Shown here: piece by piece, positions 40,840 to 48,253 of the stretch | Layout: every line of letters begins with the position of its first letter | Numbering within the stretch: the first letter of the stretch is position 1 | Source: Janthinobacterium sp. UMAB-56 | GTDB taxonomy: Bacteria; Pseudomonadota; Gammaproteobacteria; Burkholderiales; Burkholderiaceae_D | Reading direction: 5' to 3' | NCBI RefSeq assembly: GCF_900095265.1 | Contig: NZ_LT607658.1 | Span: 190,650 to 254,649, forward strand | DNA: 64,000 bases | Translations under genes and position numbers: made by a program | Notes under the pieces: generated by a model | Seen by the model: only the letters and a program-made list of their open reading frames with translations | What the model was told of the DNA's origin: nothing | Databases searched by the model: none

Positions 40840-43199
40840 AACGCATCGACACAGTAAATCGGGAGATTGATAAATTTGGTGCGGGAAAGGATGGGTTCCG
40901 GGCTGCTCGGCCAGGGGTCTCGGAGGCTACATATCTGTCTGCTGAATTTTTCAATGCTATCCAGGAAGCAATCGTACGTGTCATTGAACAAGCCGGATTG
41001 ATCCCATCAAATGATCACAATCAGTTTGCTGATGCGATTGCATTGGGAAGTGCGACCGCCGTGCGATCCTTAAAGGAATCTCTTGTCGCGGAATCTGGTA
41101 CTGAACTTATTGGCAATGGCGGTGAGACCGTCGCGCAATCTTTTCAGGCACTTCAACTTCCTGATTACGCAGCACTGAAAGCCTATGAGGGACCACGCCA
41201 ACGCGTTGATGTATCTGGTTACCGTGTCACTGCAAGGCCTGCCCCAATTGCTGGTCAATTTGTGCTAGACCCATCCGATAACACTTCCATCACAGATGAT
41301 GGCACCGTTTTCAGGGCTGCTGGCGGTGGGTGCTGGAAGCGAATATTTGAAGGTGGAATTTCAAGTGCTTGGTTTGGCTGTGACCATACCGGGCAGACAG
41401 ACAGCACGGCAGCATTCCAAAAGTTCGCTAACTGCCTCTGGCGTGCGGTGAGTACCAACACGCCTTGGGCTGGGATTGGTCAGGGCCACCCAGTGGGAAT
41501 TGTTGAGCCTGGACGCTTGCGCGTGACCGGAACAACGACCTTCCCAACAAATATTTTGCTGACGGCGCGCGCGCATCCGGCCAACACCGGTAGTCACACG
41601 CGAATCATCATGGATAGTACGGCGGTAACGCCCTCTGGCCGCTGGCAGGCTAGCTATCAGTTCCAGCAATTTAGCACGCGCCTCCCTACCACATCCAACG
41701 GGTTCTATTACCGCGCCAATACAAAGGGGGTATCCGGTGCGGTGGAGCCCGCTTGGCCTACTGCAGTGGGGGCGACCGTCACTGATGGGGATGTGACGTG
41801 GACCTGCTTTGCCGTGGTTTCCGGTGATAATCGAAATAAACCCATCATCAAATGGAGCCGTGCGAGCCTGGATGGCGCGATCCTGTGCAATGCGGCTGTG
41901 AATAGCACTGTGCAGTGGATGGAATTCTGGTATGTGACGGTGGGCAGCACATTTGATCTGCCGTTATCCGGGAGCGGCATCAACTATGGTGATTATCCAG
42001 ACGGCGGATCGCTCTATTTTGACGTCGACGCAACCGATTTCCGCATCGTGCAGTGCGTGTTCCAGAATGCCCCAGCTCACATCCGAATTGCAGGGGTGGG
42101 CACCACGCCGGCGATGCGTTCGGATGGGTTTATTGGTAGCCGAGGCGTGAATTTATTTTTGGTGGATTGCGAACTTGACTCAGCTGGTGCGCATATCGAC
42201 GCGAGTCTGAGTTATATCGATATTAACAACGCCAATGCTGAAATGTTCGGTGCCCGGAGTTACATCACCGGTTGTACTGGCCGCTACGTGCAAAACGGCG
42301 GGCGCATGTTCGGGGCACCCGGTGGTGTCTACGCCAGCATTCGTGCGCGCACCTCACACCTAGAATTATTCAAAATGTCAGGTGTTGATATCCAGCGCCA
42401 GGGATTCACGGAGGCTATCGATATTGACAGGACGGATGTGGTGGATATCGACTGCACGTTTAGTGGTGCCACAACCAGTAATGATGTCCGGTTGGTATTA
42501 GCGCGCGGCGGCCGGGTGACCGGTGTTTTCGACAATAGTGGATTCGACGCCCCTCCCGGCACTGGTCCATCGGACTATGTTGCGGCCATAAAGCTGGATG
42601 GCTGCCGTGGAGTGACTTGCTCACCAGTGCTGATGGCTTCTGCCACAGGTGGCGCGTTCAATGGCCATGGTGTCCTTACGGTATCAATCGCCGGTATTAG
42701 CTCTGATAATCTGATTCAGGGCTACAACATAACAGCACCCTACAACGGTGCAGGGCATGATGGATATGACCGTTACATAAATATCCAGCCTGCTGACCTG
42801 ATTGGCCCCGGTAGTGAGGGAGGAGGAATTTTTCCCAAGCAGATTCTTCGTGGCTCAGGTGGTTTTTCGGTTCAGGGAACAAAACTCATCGCCGGCACGA
42901 CGTATGGAGAAACGCAAAACATCAATTTAGCGGCCTTGATTATTTCCGATGGCGTGTATTTGGTGTATGCAAATTCGTATGCAAATAGTAATGGAGCCCT
43001 GCTCAACACGGCCACATTCATTTTCACGCAGCGGCAATCCGGCGGATCGGTCCTGCAGACTCTGGCTGGACCAACGAACAATGCAGGATCGGGTGCTATC
43101 AGCACGGGCGGGACCTCGGTCACGTATACCTATACTAATTTAACGCCATTCGTAGCCACACTTTCATACAACAGAATTTCAGATGGTAATTTCATCTGA
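40836..43199 (+). CDS. tailspike, beta-helix (pectate-lyase-like) receptor-binding protein
   Basis: 787 residues. The first ~75 (MKRIDTVNREIDKFGAGKDGFRAARPGVSEATYLS, FFNAIQEAIVRVIEQAGL) repeat the attachment module of the fibre at 39749. ISSAWFGCDHTGQTDSTAAFQKFANCLW is the start of a pectate-lyase-like right-handed beta-helix, which continues in Asn/Gly-rich turns to ~620. The C-terminal ~150 residues form a separate beta domain. Such spikes usually bind and often depolymerise surface polysaccharide. GC is lower than in the baseplate genes, as is common for exchanged receptor-binding genes. Confidence 0.85.
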   Translation: MKRIDTVNREIDKFGAGKDGFRAARPGVSEATYLSAEFFNAIQEAIVRVIEQAGLIPSNDHNQFADAIALGSATAVRSLKESLVAESGTELIGNGGETVAQSFQALQLPDYAALKAYEGPRQRVDVSGYRVTARPAPIAGQFVLDPSDNTSITDDGTVFRAAGGGCWKRIFEGGISSAWFGCDHTGQTDSTAAFQKFANCLWRAVSTNTPWAGIGQGHPVGIVEPGRLRVTGTTTFPTNILLTARAHPANTGSHTRIIMDSTAVTPSGRWQASYQFQQFSTRLPTTSNGFYYRANTKGVSGAVEPAWPTAVGATVTDGDVTWTCFAVVSGDNRNKPIIKWSRASLDGAILCNAAVNSTVQWMEFWYVTVGSTFDLPLSGSGINYGDYPDGGSLYFDVDATDFRIVQCVFQNAPAHIRIAGVGTTPAMRSDGFIGSRGVNLFLVDCELDSAGAHIDASLSYIDINNANAEMFGARSYITGCTGRYVQNGGRMFGAPGGVYASIRARTSHLELFKMSGVDIQRQGFTEAIDIDRTDVVDIDCTFSGATTSNDVRLVLARGGRVTGVFDNSGFDAPPGTGPSDYVAAIKLDGCRGVTCSPVLMASATGGAFNGHGVLTVSIAGISSDNLIQGYNITAPYNGAGHDGYDRYINIQPADLIGPGSEGGGIFPKQILRGSGGFSVQGTKLIAGTTYGETQNINLAALIISDGVYLVYANSYANSNGALLNTATFIFTQRQSGGSVLQTLAGPTNNAGSGAISTGGTSVTYTYTNLTPFVATLSYNRISDGNFI

Positions 43200-43265
43200 C
43201 TTTGTTGGCCTAGCTGCGGCTGCCGATCATCGTCAAAGTCGCATAGGCTTCCACGCCTCACTACA

Positions 43266-43286
43266 AACCCGCTTCGGCGGGTTTTT
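43266..43286 (+). terminator. terminator after tailspike gene
   Basis: AACCCGC-TTCG-GCGGGTT followed by T. It separates the tail operon from the lysis genes. Confidence 0.85.
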
Positions 43287-43310
43287 CATTTCCATCACCT
43301 GAGAGGCCCT

Positions 43311-43643
43311 ATGGCAATTGAAACACCTGGTAGCACCGTGGCTGGCATTTCCTACGCGGTGCTGATCGGCGCATTTATCGGCTCAGCCGCTTCGCTGAGC
43401 TACGCCAAGGAAATGACGAAGCGCCAAGCGATGACGGCGTTCCTGGTCGGCGGCGCTGTCGCCTGCGCGGCCACGCCACTGGCCATCCACTACCTGAACG
43501 CACCGACCGAACTGGCCGGTGCTATCGCGTTTTTCTGGGGGCTGGGCGCCATGCGCGCTGTGCCCGTATTTTTTGCCCTGATCGACCGCACGCGCAATGC
43601 GAAATTGCCAACGCTGCCCGATCAACCTGATACAAAGGAGTAA
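43311..43643 (+). CDS. putative holin (multi-span membrane protein)
   Basis: 110 residues with three likely membrane helices (GISYAVLIGAFIGSAASL, MTAFLVGGAVACAATPLAI, LAGAIAFFWGLGAMRAVPVFFALI) and a charged C-terminus (DRTRNAKLPTLPDQPDTKE). Place directly before small membrane, endolysin and spanin genes supports a holin that permits endolysin release. Confidence 0.78.
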   Translation: MAIETPGSTVAGISYAVLIGAFIGSAASLSYAKEMTKRQAMTAFLVGGAVACAATPLAIHYLNAPTELAGAIAFFWGLGAMRAVPVFFALIDRTRNAKLPTLPDQPDTKE

Positions 43644-43645
43644 CC

Positions 43646-43885
43646 ATGTCGCTGATTTCAATTATCCAAGCCGTTATCTGGATCTACGTCCTGTACCTGT
43701 GCGTCATCGAGCTGAACAAAATGACGCGGCAAACAGCAATGGTCGCGCGCCTGGGGCATGTTGCACTGTCGTGCGGCGCAGCGGCCGGCATCATGTCGGC
43801 GATTTCCGACCGCCAATTGTTCGAGCTGCTGATTGCCGCCGGCGTGGCCCTTCACATGACGTTCAACCGCCGAGGTGCAAAATGA
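43646..43885 (+). CDS. small membrane protein of the lysis cassette
   Basis: 79 residues with an N-terminal helix (IIQAVIWIYVLYLCVIEL) and one or two weaker segments (GHVALSCGAAAGIMSAI, LFELLIAAGVALHMTF). It follows the holin candidate by 2 bp and overlaps the endolysin start by ATGA. It may be a second holin or an antiholin. Confidence 0.7.
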   Translation: MSLISIIQAVIWIYVLYLCVIELNKMTRQTAMVARLGHVALSCGAAAGIMSAISDRQLFELLIAAGVALHMTFNRRGAK

Positions 43886-44397
43886 CGCTCGACCAGTTGA
43901 TCAAGATCATGCCCAATGCCCGCGCCAAAGCGGGTATTTTTTTGCTCGCGCTCAACGCCGCCATGGCCGAGTTCGGCATCAACACGCCGGCGCGCCAGGC
44001 GTCGTTCCTGGCCCAGCTTGCGCATGAGTCCGGCCAACTGTTGTATGTGCGCGAGCTGGCCAGCGGCGCGGCGTACGAGGGGCGCCGCGACCTGGGCAAC
44101 ACGCAGCCCGGCGATGGCGTGCGCTTCCGTGGGCGCGGTCTGATCCAGGTGACCGGCCGCACGAACTACGCCGCATGCGGCAAGGCCCTGGGCCTGGATC
44201 TGCTGGCCAAGCCGGAACTTCTCGAACAAACCGTCAACGCCTGCCGCTCGGCTGGCTGGTTCTGGCAGTCCCGTGGCCTGAACGCGTTGGCCGATGCCGG
44301 TGACCAAGTGGCGGTGACGAAGCGCATCAACGGGGGGGCGAATGGCCTGGCCGAGCGGCAGGCGTATTTCAAGGTGGCGCAGCGGGTGCTGGCATGA
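43882..44397 (+). CDS. endolysin, GH19 chitinase-like
   Basis: 171 residues from the ATG at 43882. FLAQLAHESGQLLYVRE carries the catalytic Glu, and RDLGNTQPGDGVRFRGRGLIQVTGRTNYAACGKALG is the GH19 lysozyme signature. It cuts the peptidoglycan sugar backbone. No signal peptide, so holin-dependent. An upstream open frame to 43597 overlaps two genes and is rejected. Confidence 0.92.
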   Translation: MTLDQLIKIMPNARAKAGIFLLALNAAMAEFGINTPARQASFLAQLAHESGQLLYVRELASGAAYEGRRDLGNTQPGDGVRFRGRGLIQVTGRTNYAACGKALGLDLLAKPELLEQTVNACRSAGWFWQSRGLNALADAGDQVAVTKRINGGANGLAERQAYFKVAQRVLA

Positions 44398-44873
44398 GCG
44401 CGACCGTGTGGCGGGGAGTTGCCTTTGTACTGGCCACGCTGCTGGTAGCGGCCGGCGTCGGGATTGTTTGCGCCCACAGTGTTGGCGACCAGGAGGGATT
44501 CCAGCGGGCCACGTCCGAGCGCACCGCGCGCGATGCGGTCGCCATCGTCGCTCGCGTGCGCGATAACGCCGCGCTGTCGATCACGCAGGAAAACATCAAC
44601 CAGATTATTACCAGGACTAAAAATGAAGAAACTGCCCCTGTTGTTCAGCGCATTTATGTTGACCGCGTGCGCGTCGGCGCCGGAACCTGTGGACCTGCCG
44701 GCGCGGCCAATGCCGACGGCGCCAGCGGCAGCGATGAAGCCGATCCATCCCGCCGGCTGGTACGCGACGACGTCGAGCGAGATACGCGAGCGCTGACCGA
44801 GGCGGTGGAGCAGGATCTGGCCACCGGCCGTGCATGTCAGGCATTTGTGCGGGAAAACGGCATGGCGCCGTAG
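44394..44873 (+). CDS. inner-membrane spanin, Rz-like
   Basis: 159 residues, ATGA-coupled to the endolysin. One N-terminal membrane helix (GVAFVLATLLVAAGVGIVCAHS), then a long charged periplasmic coil (RATSERTARDAVAIVARVRDNAALSI, RRLVRDDVERDTRALTEAVEQDLATGR). An Rz1-type lipoprotein gene lies inside it in another frame. Together they would fuse inner and outer membranes at the end of lysis. Confidence 0.85.
   Translation: MSATVWRGVAFVLATLLVAAGVGIVCAHSVGDQEGFQRATSERTARDAVAIVARVRDNAALSITQENINQIITRTKNEETAPVVQRIYVDRVRVGAGTCGPAGAANADGASGSDEADPSRRLVRDDVERDTRALTEAVEQDLATGRACQAFVRENGMAP
44623..44796 (+). CDS. outer-membrane spanin lipoprotein, Rz1-like, nested in Rz
   Basis: 57 residues in the +1 frame inside the Rz-like gene, with AGGA before the ATG. 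Lipobox LTAC after a short signal (MKKLPLLFSAFMLTAC) predicts acylation at Cys16, and a Pro-rich mature part (APEPVDLPARPMPTAP) is typical of o-spanins. Confidence 0.88.
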   Translation: MKKLPLLFSAFMLTACASAPEPVDLPARPMPTAPAAAMKPIHPAGWYATTSSEIRER

Positions 44874-44880
44874 GGAGTGG

Positions 44881-44912
44881 CTGATTGTTGCTGCGCTAAC
44901 AGCAGCAATCAG
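44881..44912. other. hairpin between lysis cassette and methylase
   Basis: CTGATTGTTGCTG (44881-44893) pairs with CAGCAGCAATCAG (44900-44912) with one G-T pair. There is no T-run, so it is more likely an mRNA-processing or stabilising hairpin than a terminator. Confidence 0.5.
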
Positions 44913-44986
44913 CCGGTGCGCCGGGTGAGAAGGCTTGGATTACCTCGCGGGAGGGAATCCGACTCTATCACTAGGAGGTACACATT

Positions 44987-45775
44987 TTGGCTTTACCCAT
45001 TATCCCCTGGATCGGCGGCAAACGACGCCTTGCCGATCGTATCATCCCCCAATTCCCGCCGCATACCTGCTACGTGGAGGTGTTCGCCGGCGGCGCCGCG
45101 CTGTACTTCATGCGGCCGCCGGCAGACGTCGAAGTGCTGAACGACGTCAACGGCGAGCTGATGAATCTTTACCGGGTCGTCCAGTGCCACTTGGAGGAGT
45201 TCGTGAAACAGTTTAAGTGGGCTTTGTCGAGCCGTGACATGTTTAAGTGGCTGCAGGAAACGCCGACGCAAACCCTGACCGACATTCGGCGCGCGGCCAG
45301 ATTTTTCTACCTGCAGCAACAAGCCTTTGGCGGAAAGGTCGACGGGCAGACTTGGGGCACGGCCACTACGGCGCCACCGATCAACTTGCTGCGCATCGAG
45401 GAGAACTTGTCGGCAGCGCATCTGCGCCTGTCCAATGCCTATATCGAGAACCTGGACTGGTACAAGTGCATGGAGCGTTACGACCGGCCGCATACTCTGT
45501 TCTACCTGGACCCGCCGTATTGGGAGACTGCTGGCTATGGCGTTGAGTTCGAATTCGAGCAGTACGAGAAAATGGCCGAGTTGATGGGGCGATTGAAGGG
45601 CAAGGCCATTTTGAGCCTGAACGATCACCCTGATATTCGGCGTGTTTTTGAGCGCTTCCAGATGGATACGACCGGCATCCAGTACAACGTGGGCGGCGGC
45701 GGCAGAGCTGTCGAGCGCAGCGAGTTGATCATTTACAGTTGGGATAAGGCTGCGGAACCAGCAGGACTGTTCTAA
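44987..45775 (+). CDS. phage DNA adenine methyltransferase, D12/Dam class
   Basis: 262 residues. Motif I-like WIGGKRRLADRIIPQFP and YVEVFAGGAALYF bind SAM, and motif IV DPPYWE is catalytic for N6-adenine methylation. The start is TTG at 44987, fixed by a near-perfect AGGAGGT eight bases upstream. No matching endonuclease is present, so it probably protects phage DNA from host restriction or marks it. It lies after the lysis genes, as late accessory methylases often do. Confidence 0.9.
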   Translation: MALPIIPWIGGKRRLADRIIPQFPPHTCYVEVFAGGAALYFMRPPADVEVLNDVNGELMNLYRVVQCHLEEFVKQFKWALSSRDMFKWLQETPTQTLTDIRRAARFFYLQQQAFGGKVDGQTWGTATTAPPINLLRIEENLSAAHLRLSNAYIENLDWYKCMERYDRPHTLFYLDPPYWETAGYGVEFEFEQYEKMAELMGRLKGKAILSLNDHPDIRRVFERFQMDTTGIQYNVGGGGRAVERSELIIYSWDKAAEPAGLF

Positions 45776-45794
45776 CTTTTTGTCATCTTAGCGA

Positions 45795-45816
45795 CCAGTG
45801 CAGACGTCTGCACTGG
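45795..45816. repeat. 16-bp palindrome, copy 3, extended to 22-bp palindrome
   Basis: The core GTGCAGACGTCTGCAC (45798-45813) equals the copies at 11807 and 20033. Flanking CCA/TGG make a perfect 22-bp palindrome here. It lies in the gap between the methylase and the leftward gene at 45885. Confidence 0.65.
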
Positions 45817-45884
45817 CATGTGTAAGCGGTAGCTGCGACGTGGTCGGCGTGTCCAGCGTTTGTGCGTGAGAATGGTATGGCTGA

Positions 45885-46193
45885 CTACCAGGTGTCGACC
45901 ACCTTTAGCTGCCCTGGCTCAAGGGTTGTTAGTGGAGTTCCGGCTGCGGCCTGTGACAAAAGCGCAGTAATCGCTCCCGTGTGAATCAGATAGACGGCCA
46001 TAGCGGAGGCTTCGATCTCGGCAGCATGTGAGGATTTAAAAAGTATAGGGGTCTGGATTTGAATGCTAGGCTCATAGGCCTCACCATTGTAGCCAGTGAC
46101 GACGATCACTCCTTGATAGTGCCCGGTCTCAGTCGAGTTGACGAAGACCTGATACTCGTAGTCACCCAGCAGAGGCTGTTTTAGTTGTTTCAT
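45885..46193 (-). CDS. hypothetical protein on minus strand, prophage right end
   Basis: 102 residues with GGAG before the ATG at 46193. Beta-rich N-terminus (YEYQVFVNSTETGHYQGVIVVTGYNG), then a helix (HAAEIEASAMAVYLIHTGAI). Opposite to the late operon and near attR, so probably expressed in the lysogen. Family not recognised. Confidence 0.6.
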   Translation of the reverse strand: MKQLKQPLLGDYEYQVFVNSTETGHYQGVIVVTGYNGEAYEPSIQIQTPILFKSSHAAEIEASAMAVYLIHTGAITALLSQAAAGTPLTTLEPGQLKVVDTW

Positions 46194-46487
46194 CGTTACT
46201 CCGTGAGATGATGCTTAATCATACACTGCCAAGTGAATACGTGAATTGTACATTAATGCTGTATTGAAAATATTGCATCAAAGTGGGAAAGTAACAGATG
46301 TGAAATATTCAAACATTGTGGCCGCAAGCTCACACCTCAGAGTCGATCTTTCGAATGGACTGTATAATTCCACAGTGCAACACAGCACCAAAAGTCATAA
46401 CACCTGACTATAAAACATTCTCCCGCCCTGAACCTGCTGGCGTATTTGGTGTCCTATTGAGATGCATCAAATCTAAGGCAGATAATC

Positions 46488-46865
46488 ATGACAATAGAGC
46501 AATCATTGCTTCGCATTATGGTGGTCGACGACAACCGTGACGCGGCTGATTTAATAGCTCAGTTCCTCGAAATTTACGGCCATCATGCCATCCCTGTTTA
46601 TGGTGGTGCTGAGGCATTGAAGACTGCAGAATCATTCGACCCAGATGTCTTTTTTGTTGATCTTGGTATGCCCGACATGGACGGCCTGCAGGTCGTGTCA
46701 ACTCTACGGCGATCGGCAAAATTCCAGACAACCAAAATAATTGCACTTACAGCGTGGGGCGATGACCTTGCAAGATCGCAAACTAAAGCCGTAGGCTTTG
46801 ACCATCACTTGGTGAAGCCGGCCAATTTGGATGAAATATTGAATTTGATCCAGAAAGCTGCTTGA
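46488..46865 (+). CDS. single-domain response regulator, prophage cargo
   Basis: 125 residues, receiver domain only: MVVDDNRDA (acidic pair), FFVDLGMPDMDG (phospho-Asp), IALTAWGD (Thr), HHLVKPAN (Lys). All switch residues are kept, so it can probably be phosphorylated by host kinases. It has the same general type as the host protein at 3390. As a cargo gene by attR it may alter host signalling in lysogens. A TATAAT box lies upstream at about 46371. Confidence 0.88.
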   Translation: MTIEQSLLRIMVVDDNRDAADLIAQFLEIYGHHAIPVYGGAEALKTAESFDPDVFFVDLGMPDMDGLQVVSTLRRSAKFQTTKIIALTAWGDDLARSQTKAVGFDHHLVKPANLDEILNLIQKAA

Positions 46866-46959
46866 TGTACCAGACGACTCTTCCTAGCGAAATGCCCAGC
46901 GGGTTTTCGCCAGAGTAGTCCGCATATTTGTTTACTGTACAACGTGCATCAGTCCGATA

Positions 46960-46979
46960 TACTGTATGTATATACAGTA
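46960..46979. promoter_or_regulatory. LexA (SOS) box
   Basis: TACTGTATGTATATACAGTA differs from the E. coli LexA consensus at one position and is almost palindromic. It lies 15 bp before the start of the gene at 46995. It predicts control by host LexA independent of the phage repressor. Confidence 0.85.
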
Positions 46980-46994
46980 TTTTTGGTTGGTGCT

Positions 46995-47360
46995 ATGAAG
47001 ATAAGAGTGGTAAAAATGCGGCAGGCAGGCGTGGCCGTGGAGCGCCGCATGCTGAACGACCGGTACACAGTGAAGTACCGCGGTCATTTACTCATCATGG
47101 ACGTCACTGACCAGGGGCTGCGGCGCCCAGTGAAGGTTGCGCGTCTCATGCAGCCAGATAAGCCTTTGCCAAATCTGGAGCTGCTCGACCCGCACATCGT
47201 CTGGGCGAACGACGGTAAATTCACGTTGGCCGGCTTCGAGCGAACAACGAATGCGGAGGGAAAGGTGGTCGAGTTTGCGCAGTCCTGGCTTTGTGCGCTG
47301 GATCTGGCCCTGTCAGAGCCTGAAGCCGATACCAGGAACGTTCGACCAATGCGGTCATGA
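46995..47360 (+). CDS. SOS-boxed small protein, first gene of right-end operon
   Basis: 121 residues from the ATG at 46995; an ATG at 46944 is rejected because the LexA box lies after it. Basic N-terminus (MKIRVVKMRQAGVAVERRM), beta-type middle (YTVKYRGHLLIMDVTDQGL, VWANDGKFTLAGFER). I do not recognise it. Place and control recall Tum of coliphage 186, a LexA-controlled antirepressor at the right end; that analogy is inference. Overlaps the next gene by ATGA. Confidence 0.65.
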   Translation: MKIRVVKMRQAGVAVERRMLNDRYTVKYRGHLLIMDVTDQGLRRPVKVARLMQPDKPLPNLELLDPHIVWANDGKFTLAGFERTTNAEGKVVEFAQSWLCALDLALSEPEADTRNVRPMRS

Positions 47361-47611
47361 GCAAATTTCGAAAGCCCCTGACGACAGTCGAGCTGGTGGA
47401 AATCCGGCTCCGTAGCGATTCGCGGGACATGCGCGCCGTGCTGCGGGAGATCATGCGCCTGCGTGCAATCGTGTCGAAGGCGGACCAACTGGAGCGGAGT
47501 CTCGGGTCGACTGACGAGGCGGTAGAGACGATCCGCAGTGTTTTGCGTGCCGAGTTAGACGATGAGCCATCCATTGCGGAGTTGCTATGGAACGATCTAA
47601 ACGCGCAATGA
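47357..47611 (+). CDS. small helical protein, paralogue A
   Basis: 84 residues, ATGA-coupled to the SOS-boxed gene. MSKFRKPLTTVELVEIRLRS, MRAVLREIMRLRAIVSKADQLERSLG and LRAELDDEP align along the whole length with the next protein. Predicted helical hairpin. Function unknown. Confidence 0.65.
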   Translation: MSKFRKPLTTVELVEIRLRSDSRDMRAVLREIMRLRAIVSKADQLERSLGSTDEAVETIRSVLRAELDDEPSIAELLWNDLNAQ

Positions 47612-47621
47612 AAGGGCGGTA

Positions 47622-47864
47622 ATGAGTAGGATTCGAGCGCCGCTCAGCATCGAGCAGTTGAAAGAGATCCAGGGTCGCAACGAGTCGGCCGACGTACTCA
47701 CGCTGCTGTGGGAAATACGCCGCCTGCGCTCGATAGCATCTGCGGCTGACGAGTTGGAGCGCAGCTTGGGCCCGCGTGTGGGCTCGCCTGGGCTTCTCCG
47801 CGCTACGTTGCGCGTGAAGCTGGACGGCGAGCCTTGTTTCGTAATGATGTCGCCACCTGAATAG
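47622..47864 (+). CDS. small helical protein, paralogue B
   Basis: 80 residues. MSRIRAPLSIEQLKEIQGRN, LLWEIRRLRSIASAADELERSLG and LRVKLDGEP match paralogue A, showing a tandem duplication. The two C-termini differ. Last gene of the prophage before attR. Confidence 0.65.
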   Translation: MSRIRAPLSIEQLKEIQGRNESADVLTLLWEIRRLRSIASAADELERSLGPRVGSPGLLRATLRVKLDGEPCFVMMSPPE

Positions 47865-47949
47865 ATTGTCGATCGTCGGATCGGACACGCTTTGCAGGTA
47901 CTGGCCTATCCGACCGCGCGCTGTGGCGCTTCCGTAGCTTAGCTCACTA

Positions 47950-47980
47950 CGTTGGAAAATAAGAAAAACCGTTGGAAAAT
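47950..47980 (+). other. putative integrase arm-type sites, right end
   Basis: CGTTGGAAAAT at 47950-47960 and 47970-47980, 20 bp apart in direct orientation. Matches the 11-mer pair near attL (CGTTGGAAGAT). Confidence 0.6.
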
Positions 47981-47982
47981 GC

Positions 47983-48014
47983 AAAAAAGGGTTACAAGCC
48001 GAAGCATGTAACCC
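47983..48014 (-). terminator. phage-borne replacement terminator for tRNA-His
   Basis: GGGTTACA (47989-47996) pairs with TGTAACCC (48007-48014); on the minus strand the stem is followed by six T. It lies 22 bp past the 3' end of tRNA-His and replaces the host terminator now left of attL. Confidence 0.8.
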
Positions 48015-48029
48015 TTTGATTTTCCTACA

Positions 48030-48080
48030 ATTCTGTGGGGTGGCTGATGGGGCTCGAACCCACGACAACAGGAATCACAA
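48030..48080 (-). repeat. attR: 51-bp repeat inside the intact tRNA-His
   Basis: Identical to 5381-5431. Here the repeat continues into the complete 5' half of the tRNA gene, so integration regenerates a whole tRNA at the right end. Confidence 0.93.
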
Positions 48081-48112
48081 TCCTGGACTCTACCAACTGA
48101 GCTACAGCCACC
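48036..48112 (-). tRNA. tRNA-His (GUG)
   Basis: Acceptor GTGGCTG pairs with CAGCCAC, then discriminator C and encoded CCA. The extra 5' G at position -1 (48112) needed by histidyl-tRNA synthetase is encoded. Anticodon stem CAGGA/TCCTG with loop TTGTGAT gives anticodon GTG. D-loop TAGCTCAGTTGGTAGAG and T-loop GGTTCGAGCC are standard. Confidence 0.97.
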
Positions 48113-48253
48113 ACTGTCTTACTTACCTGTTTAGCTGTTTTGCTGAACAGGTGCCGAATTATACAAAGAACTCGGCGAAGTGGCAAATCTAAATGCAGTC
48201 TTTTTTAAAGAATCGAAAGATTGCATGAAAACGGTCGCTTTTACTCACACCGC

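Larger units (their letters stand above)
5381..48080. mobile_element. complete temperate prophage (lambda-like head, Mu-like contractile tail) in tRNA-His
   Basis: A 42.7-kb element bounded by a 51-bp perfect direct repeat of the tRNA-His 3' half (5381-5431 and 48030-48080). Integrase lies next to the left end; a CI/Cro switch, replication genes, packaging, head, tail and lysis genes follow in a usual temperate-phage order. Every module needed for a virion is recognisable and no core gene has an obvious frameshift, so it may be inducible. Accessory genes sit at both ends and one lies inside the tail module. Confidence 0.93.

Noticed and set aside
46944..46994. Upstream start of the SOS-boxed gene
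   Set aside because: The LexA box would be inside the coding region; the ATG at 46995 is preferred.
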